Shown one piece after another: positions 59,677 to 64,000 of a DNA stretch of 64,000 nucleotides. The notes beneath the pieces are model-generated. The model had not been told where the DNA came from and made no database searches. It saw nothing but the letters and a program-made list of their open reading frames with translations. The translations under genes were made by a program, and so were the position numbers. Position 1 is the stretch's first letter. Each line of letters starts with the position of its first letter. Where the stretch lies: NCBI GenBank assembly GCA_907163345.1, contig CAJQUN010000336.1:124001-188000 (forward strand), given 5' to 3'. The DNA comes from Haberlea rhodopensis. Its lineage: Eukaryota > Streptophyta > Magnoliopsida > Lamiales > Gesneriaceae.

Positions 59677-59838
59677 TTTTAATGCTTATGCTTTACCGCT
59701 GCGCATGTGGAGCGGGTGGGGGGAGGCTCGCTGGCACATGGAGGCGAGGTATACCATACTAAGCGAGGAAGAGATACCGCTAGTATGATGAAGCGTGTAT
59801 GCGATACCGCTTGTTTGAGATTAAGAAAGCATTAAAAT
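59677..59838 (+). other. Hairpin module with outer stem (E)
   Basis: TTTTAATGCTT (59677-59687) with AAGCATTAAAAT (59827-59838), around AGCG.../CGCT stem-loops. Confidence 0.68.
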
Positions 59839-59955
59839 AACTGATGATGACTGACTCAAGAAAAAGAGGAAATGTCATGACATTCATTTGTAAAGCCATA
59901 CATTCATATAATGTGTTTTATTATGAACTATGGTACAGGGACAACCATTGGGCGT

Positions 59956-59963
59956 TATAAATG
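59956..59963 (+). promoter_or_regulatory. Candidate TATA box of family I LTR
   Basis: TATAAATG about 400 bp before the LTR end; A and D carry related versions at the same place. If real, the hairpin module and CGATCGATCG array lie upstream in U3. Confidence 0.4.
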
Positions 59964-60363
59964 CAGGAAATACAGGAAGTGCTTGTATTTAGGATTGTGC
60001 ATTTATGCCTTACTTTCATATTATGTTGAATATGAATTGTTTTATGCTCACGTGTTGGGGGTTGTCTTTGTAGGTGCTTTTGTTGACGAGAACCAGGGTC
60101 GGGGTTGATTTGCTGAGCTGTAAGGAGTGCTACAGGATTAGCATGATTAGAGAAATTTTGTATAGCTTCTACTGGGTAGAGTAAGACTATAGTGTAGTGC
60201 CTTTGTAGGAATTGTGTTATTCCTTTTTGAAATATTTTGGTACTGTAATCTCTAAAGCTCAGGTTAATCAACACGATACGTTACTCTGATATATTCACAT
60301 GAATGTTTAGTTCTCTAAATTGCACCTTAGTGACTTGATGTGATAACGGGGTCTCACATTTAG

Positions 60364-60375
60364 TGGTATCAGAGC
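60364..60375 (+). promoter_or_regulatory. tRNA primer-binding site of E
   Basis: TGGTATCAGAGC, 5 bp after the LTR end at 60358. Confidence 0.94.
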
Positions 60376-60431
60376 AGTGGTTAGATAACCAGGGAAGAGT
60401 GAAGGGTAGCCTTTAGAGACAAGTTGGCTAG

Positions 60432-60573
60432 GTATTCATTTGGGCATGCTTATGCATGTGATGCATATGGTTGTGTAAGTGTTATACTAACATGCTTTGA
60501 ATATGATACTCTTGTTATCTAACGGCTTATATTATGAACTGCTTTTGGTATTTTGTTAACTCTTGTATTACAG
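60432..60573 (+). other. Possible leader intron of E
   Basis: CTAG|GTATTC at the 5' side; TTAAC (branch-like) then TATTACAG at the 3' side, two bases before the gag ATG. Length 142 nt. Confidence 0.35.
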
Positions 60574-60574
60574 C

Positions 60575-63058
60575 ATGGCTGAGATTAATCCGGAGAACCC
60601 CAATGAGGAGATAGGGGATATGGACAGTAGGAATGCCAGTATTGCTCCGCCGAATCCTCTACCACCACCTGCTGTGGGCGTGGAGCCCAGTGTACAGATG
60701 TTACTGCCAGGGGAGCTCAGTTTGAAGCAGTTTCTGAGTTTCCATCCGCCCATGTTTGAGGGGATTGAGTCTGGTGAAGTAGCTGAGGAGTGGTTGAAAC
60801 GTATAGAGCAGATACTTGTGACTGCACCCTGTGCACGCACGGCCTGGCTAAGGTTAGCCGAGTTTCAGATGGCTAAGAAGCCTGCTATGTGGTGGAAGAC
60901 CACGGTGATGGAGCTGAGAGCTCTAGGTGTGGCAGTTGACTGGACTGTATTCCGGACCCGGTTCCTTAACCGGTATTTCTCTGCAGCTGCCAGACAGTTA
61001 AAGGAAGACGAGTTCAATGCTTTGAAGCAGGGTAGCATGTCAGTGTCGGACTATGCTATGCAGTATTCCTCACTGCTGAGGTATGTACCTCATATTGTTG
61101 TCAGCAGCCATGCAAAGATGAGGAACTTTCTGAAGGGATTAAGGCCAGAACTATTTGATAGGGTTATCTCCAACAACCCCAGTTCATTTGATGACGCCCT
61201 GACACAGGCAGAGTTAGCGGAGATTGCGGTGGACGCGTACAAGGATGTTGTACCCCCTTCTGTACTACCACAGAGGCCTGCTACTGATAGTCTGAGGCCA
61301 CGAGGGGATCAGTTCAAGGCTCGTGGAGCCTCATCATCTTCCAAATTTAGTGGAAAGAAGTCTCAGGGTCAGAAACAGAACAATAAGGGACCCACACAGG
61401 GGAGCAAGACTGTGGGAAGCAAGTGTAGCAACTGTGGGGGATGGCATTTGTCACGGGACTGTCCGGGTTGCTATGTCTGTGGCAAGGTGGGCCACATTGC
61501 TCGAGGTTGCCCCAATCGGGCAGGTCAGACAGTCTCAGGGCCGAATAGGCCGATATTTGATGCGGGGAGGGCACCACAGAGACAGCAGTTTGCACCACGA
61601 CCACAGGGAGGTCAGACGGCAGGACCGCCGCAGGGACAGGTGTATGCGCTGACCAGGGAGCAGGCTGAGGCAGCCCCAGAGGAGGTCATTGCTGGTACGT
61701 GCCATTTATTTACGTACCCTGCACTTATATTGATAGATACAGGTGCTTCCCATTCTTTTGTATCTACTGCTTTTGTGGAGGGACACCGTTTGTGCTCGTC
61801 TCTGTTACCCACGCCTCTTATGGTCTCGACACCCACGGGGAAGCATGTGATTGCGGATCGGCTATTGTCTGATTGCCTCATTTATTTTGAGGGCAATGAT
61901 CTGAGGGCCGATCTGATTCAGTTAGAGATGGCAGACTTTGACTGTATTATCGGCATTGATGTGTTGAGCAGATACCGAGCTGTGGTGGACTGCCGGCAGA
62001 GGATTGTACGTTTTCTGTCTGATCAGGGGTTTCAGTGGACCTTTTATGGGGACGGCTCTCGTCCAAAGATTCCGGTAATATCAGCGATTAAGATGTCGTG
62101 GTTATTGGAACGCGGCCACACGGGCTACCTTATCTATGCAGTGGATGCATCAGACGAGAAGGAAGTAAGAGCTGAGGACATTCCGGTTGTGGCGGAGTTC
62201 ATTGATGTGTTCCCAGATGAGATTCCGGGATTTCCGCCTGTCAGGGATGTGGAATTTGCTATTGAGCTGCTGCCAGGGACTTCTGCTATATCCCGTGCTC
62301 CTTACAGGATGGCACCGGCAGAGCTGAGGGAACTGAAAGTACAGTTACAGGAGCTCCTCGACAAGGGATACATTCGTCCTAGTGTATCGCCTTGGGGTGC
62401 ACCAGTCTTGTTCGTGAAAAAGAAGGATGGATCAATGCGTCTGTGCATTGACTATAGGCAATTGAACAAGGTCACAGTGAAGAACAGATATCCACTTCCG
62501 AGGATTGATGATCTGTTCGACCAGCTTCAGGGTACAGAGGTGTACTCCAAGATAGACTTGAGGTCAGGCTATCATCAAGTGCGGGTTAGAGCTGGTGATG
62601 TCCAAAAGATGGCTTTTAGAACTCGGTATGGGCACTATGAGTTCTTGGTGATGCCATTCGGGGTGACGAATGCCCCTGCTACTTTTATGAGCTTGATGAA
62701 CAGGGTATTTCAGGAGTACCTCGATCAGTTTGTAATCGTGTTCATTGATGACATTCTGGTCTATTCAAAGAATGAGGAGGATCATGCCAATCATCTGAGG
62801 ATAGTGCTCCAGATCCTCAGGGATCATCAGTTGTACGCCAAACTCAACAAGTGTGAGTTTTGGCTGAGCAGTGTTGCATTCTTGGGTCATATCATATCAC
62901 GAGAGGGGATATCAGTAGACCCGAGGAAGATAGAGGCAGTTATGGACTGGTCTCCCCTACTTCAGTCAGTGAGATTCGAAGTTTTCTTGGTCTGGCTGGC
63001 TATTATCGACGTTTCGTCGAGGGTTTCTCGAGGGTCGCCAAGCCACTTACACAACTGA
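60575..63058 (+). pseudogene. Gag-protease-reverse transcriptase part of E gag-pol, frameshifted
   Basis: About 827 residues from the ATG at 60575. Gag core; zinc knuckles CSNCGGWHLSRDC and CYVCGKVGHIARGC; protease LIDTGASHSFVS; reverse transcriptase with CIDYRQLNK, MPFGVTNAPATF and FIDDILVYS. Near 62953 one base is missing (GGTCTCCCCT where A has GGTCTGCCCCT), so the last ~34 residues of this frame are out of phase. Pol resumes in another frame from 62956. Confidence 0.92.
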
Positions 63059-64000
63059 CTCAGAAGGGAGTCCCATTCTGTTGGACAGAGGCTTGTGAGC
63101 AGAGTTTCAGGGAATTAAAGCACAGACTGACTACTGCACCAGTTCTAGTGATTCCCAAGGAGAACAAAGGATTTGTTATTTATATCGACGCATCGCTACA
63201 GGGATTAGGGTGTGTACTGATGCAGGACAGACATGTAGTGGCTTATGCTTCGAGACAGTTGAAGCCACACGAGACGAGGTATCCAGTCCATGATCTGGAG
63301 TTGGCAGCTATAGTGTTCACCTTGAAGATATGGCGACACTACTTATACGGTACCTCTTTTACCATCTTCACTGATCACAAGAGCCTGAAGTTTTTATTTA
63401 CACAGGCTGAGTTGAACATGAGGCAGAGGAGATGGATGGACCTGCTGAAGGATTATGATTATGAAATCCTATACCATCCCGGGAAAGCAAATCTGACAGC
63501 CGACGCCCTGAGTCGGAAAGTGCGGAGCACTGCAGAGTATGCCATGTGTTTATCAGCTATGTTGGGCTCCTACTGCCATTTGGGATTTGATTATGACGTA
63601 TCTTCTTCACCAGTACAGGTTTCGACCTTGCTAGCGGAGCCTGTTATTTATGATCACATCAGAAAGGCCCAGGGGACCGATGTAGAGGTTCAGAGATGGA
63701 TGTTAGTGGTTCATTCAGGTCAGCCATCGAGATTCAGAGTGGCTGAGGACGGTTCTCTGAGACTTGGTGATAGATGGGTGGTTCCAGATGCACCTGAGTT
63801 GCGTCAGGGTTTATTACGGCGAGCTCATTGCAGTAGGATGAGTGTCCACCCAGGCGGGAAGAAGATGTATAAGGATCTGCGTAGCCAGTTCTGGTGGAGA
63901 CATATGAAACAAGATGTCACCTCATTTGTCAAGCGTTGTCTGATTTGTCAGCAGGTGAAGGCTGAGAGGCAGAGGCCTGGAGGTGAACTAAGGAGTTTGG
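62956..64000 (+). pseudogene. RNase H-integrase part of E pol, cut by window edge
   Basis: Reading from 62956 the frame is open to the end of the window, about 348 codons. It carries the RNase H region (IYIDASLQGLGC with Ile before the catalytic Asp, TDHKSLKFLF) and the integrase zinc-finger region (HPGGKKMY, CLICQQVKAERQRPGG). The integrase core and chromodomain should follow beyond the window. Confidence 0.9.

Larger units (their letters stand above)
29911..60358 (+). repeat. 5' LTR of E, split by element B
   Basis: The two parts, 29911-30751 and 58885-60358, add to about 2.3 kb, close to A's LTR. GTAGT at 30747-30751 and 58880-58884 is the duplication made by B. The right part carries four CGATCGATCG copies, GTACGT...ACGTACG (59478-59495), a hairpin module (59677-59838) and ATGTCATGACAT (59872-59883). 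No gene is seen. Confidence 0.9.
29911..64000 (+). mobile_element. Family I LTR retrotransposon E, plus strand, runs off the window
   Basis: The 5' LTR starts TGTGATATCCCCG at 29911 and ends GGTCTCACA at 60358, split by B. The primer-binding site (60364-60375), leader, gag and pol follow to the window edge inside integrase. It is in opposite orientation to A, D and H. It lies in LTR c of F; AACCC at 29906-29910 should be repeated after its 3' LTR beyond the window. Confidence 0.9.

Overview
The window is nuclear DNA of a plant, most likely a flowering plant with a large repeat-rich genome. I found no host gene. Essentially every base belongs to LTR retrotransposons of the Ty3/gypsy type. The polyproteins carry Gag with two zinc knuckles, aspartic protease, reverse transcriptase, RNase H, integrase and a C-terminal chromodomain-like tail, which points to Tekay/Del-like chromoviruses. 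All visible primer-binding sites match the 3' end of initiator Met tRNA, the usual plant primer. Letters for the elements are mine.

LTR families, as read on the + strand of minus-strand copies. Family I (elements A, D, H, and E on the plus strand) begins TGTGAGACCCC and ends GGGGATATCACA. Family II (B and solo LTRs S1, S2) begins TGTGGGGTCTTCC and ends GGTATTACA. Family III (C, J, K) begins TGTAAGGACCCC and ends GGTCATCACA. Family IV (tandem F/F') begins TGTGGGGTCCTC and ends GAGGCATTACA.

Layout. J (1-738) sits in K's LTR (739-4101), which also holds solo LTR S1 (1907-4018). K sits in the left LTR of A (4102-13211). A sits in the left LTR of H (13212-18032, continuing beyond the window). H's pol is split by the F'/F tandem (18033-29910), three LTRs around a deleted and a near-complete internal region. 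F holds solo LTR S2 (26142-28076) in its leader, and its right LTR is split by E (29911 to past 64000, plus strand). E's 5' LTR is split by B (30752-58879). B's left LTR holds C (30942-40279) and its right LTR holds D (47088-56826). Order of insertion is therefore H, F, E, B, then C and D. Target-site duplications of 5 bp support S1, S2, B, C and D, and three of these have empty-site copies inside the window.

Coding state. Only B has an uninterrupted gag-pol. A, D, E and F each carry one single-base deletion in an otherwise open polyprotein. H is open but split. C has nearly identical LTRs around a 4.2-kb internal region with no recognisable gag-pol, so it looks like a recently moved non-autonomous element that borrows enzymes.

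The most unusual signals lie in the LTRs and in C's interior. (1) Clusters of the palindrome CGATCGATCG, 73 intact copies by hand count, occur in every sufficiently complete LTR of families I, II and IV, with start-to-start spacings of 20-22, 30-32, 41 or 49-52 bp, close to whole helical turns. (2) Arrays of short stem-loops keep an 11-nt loop while their stems change in a complementary way. They lie in C's interior and, in related form, in family I LTRs, inside a long outer stem. (3) A CGTACG...ACGTAC motif is shared by all four LTR families. (4) Family I and II leaders look like a 130-144-nt intron ending just before the gag ATG.
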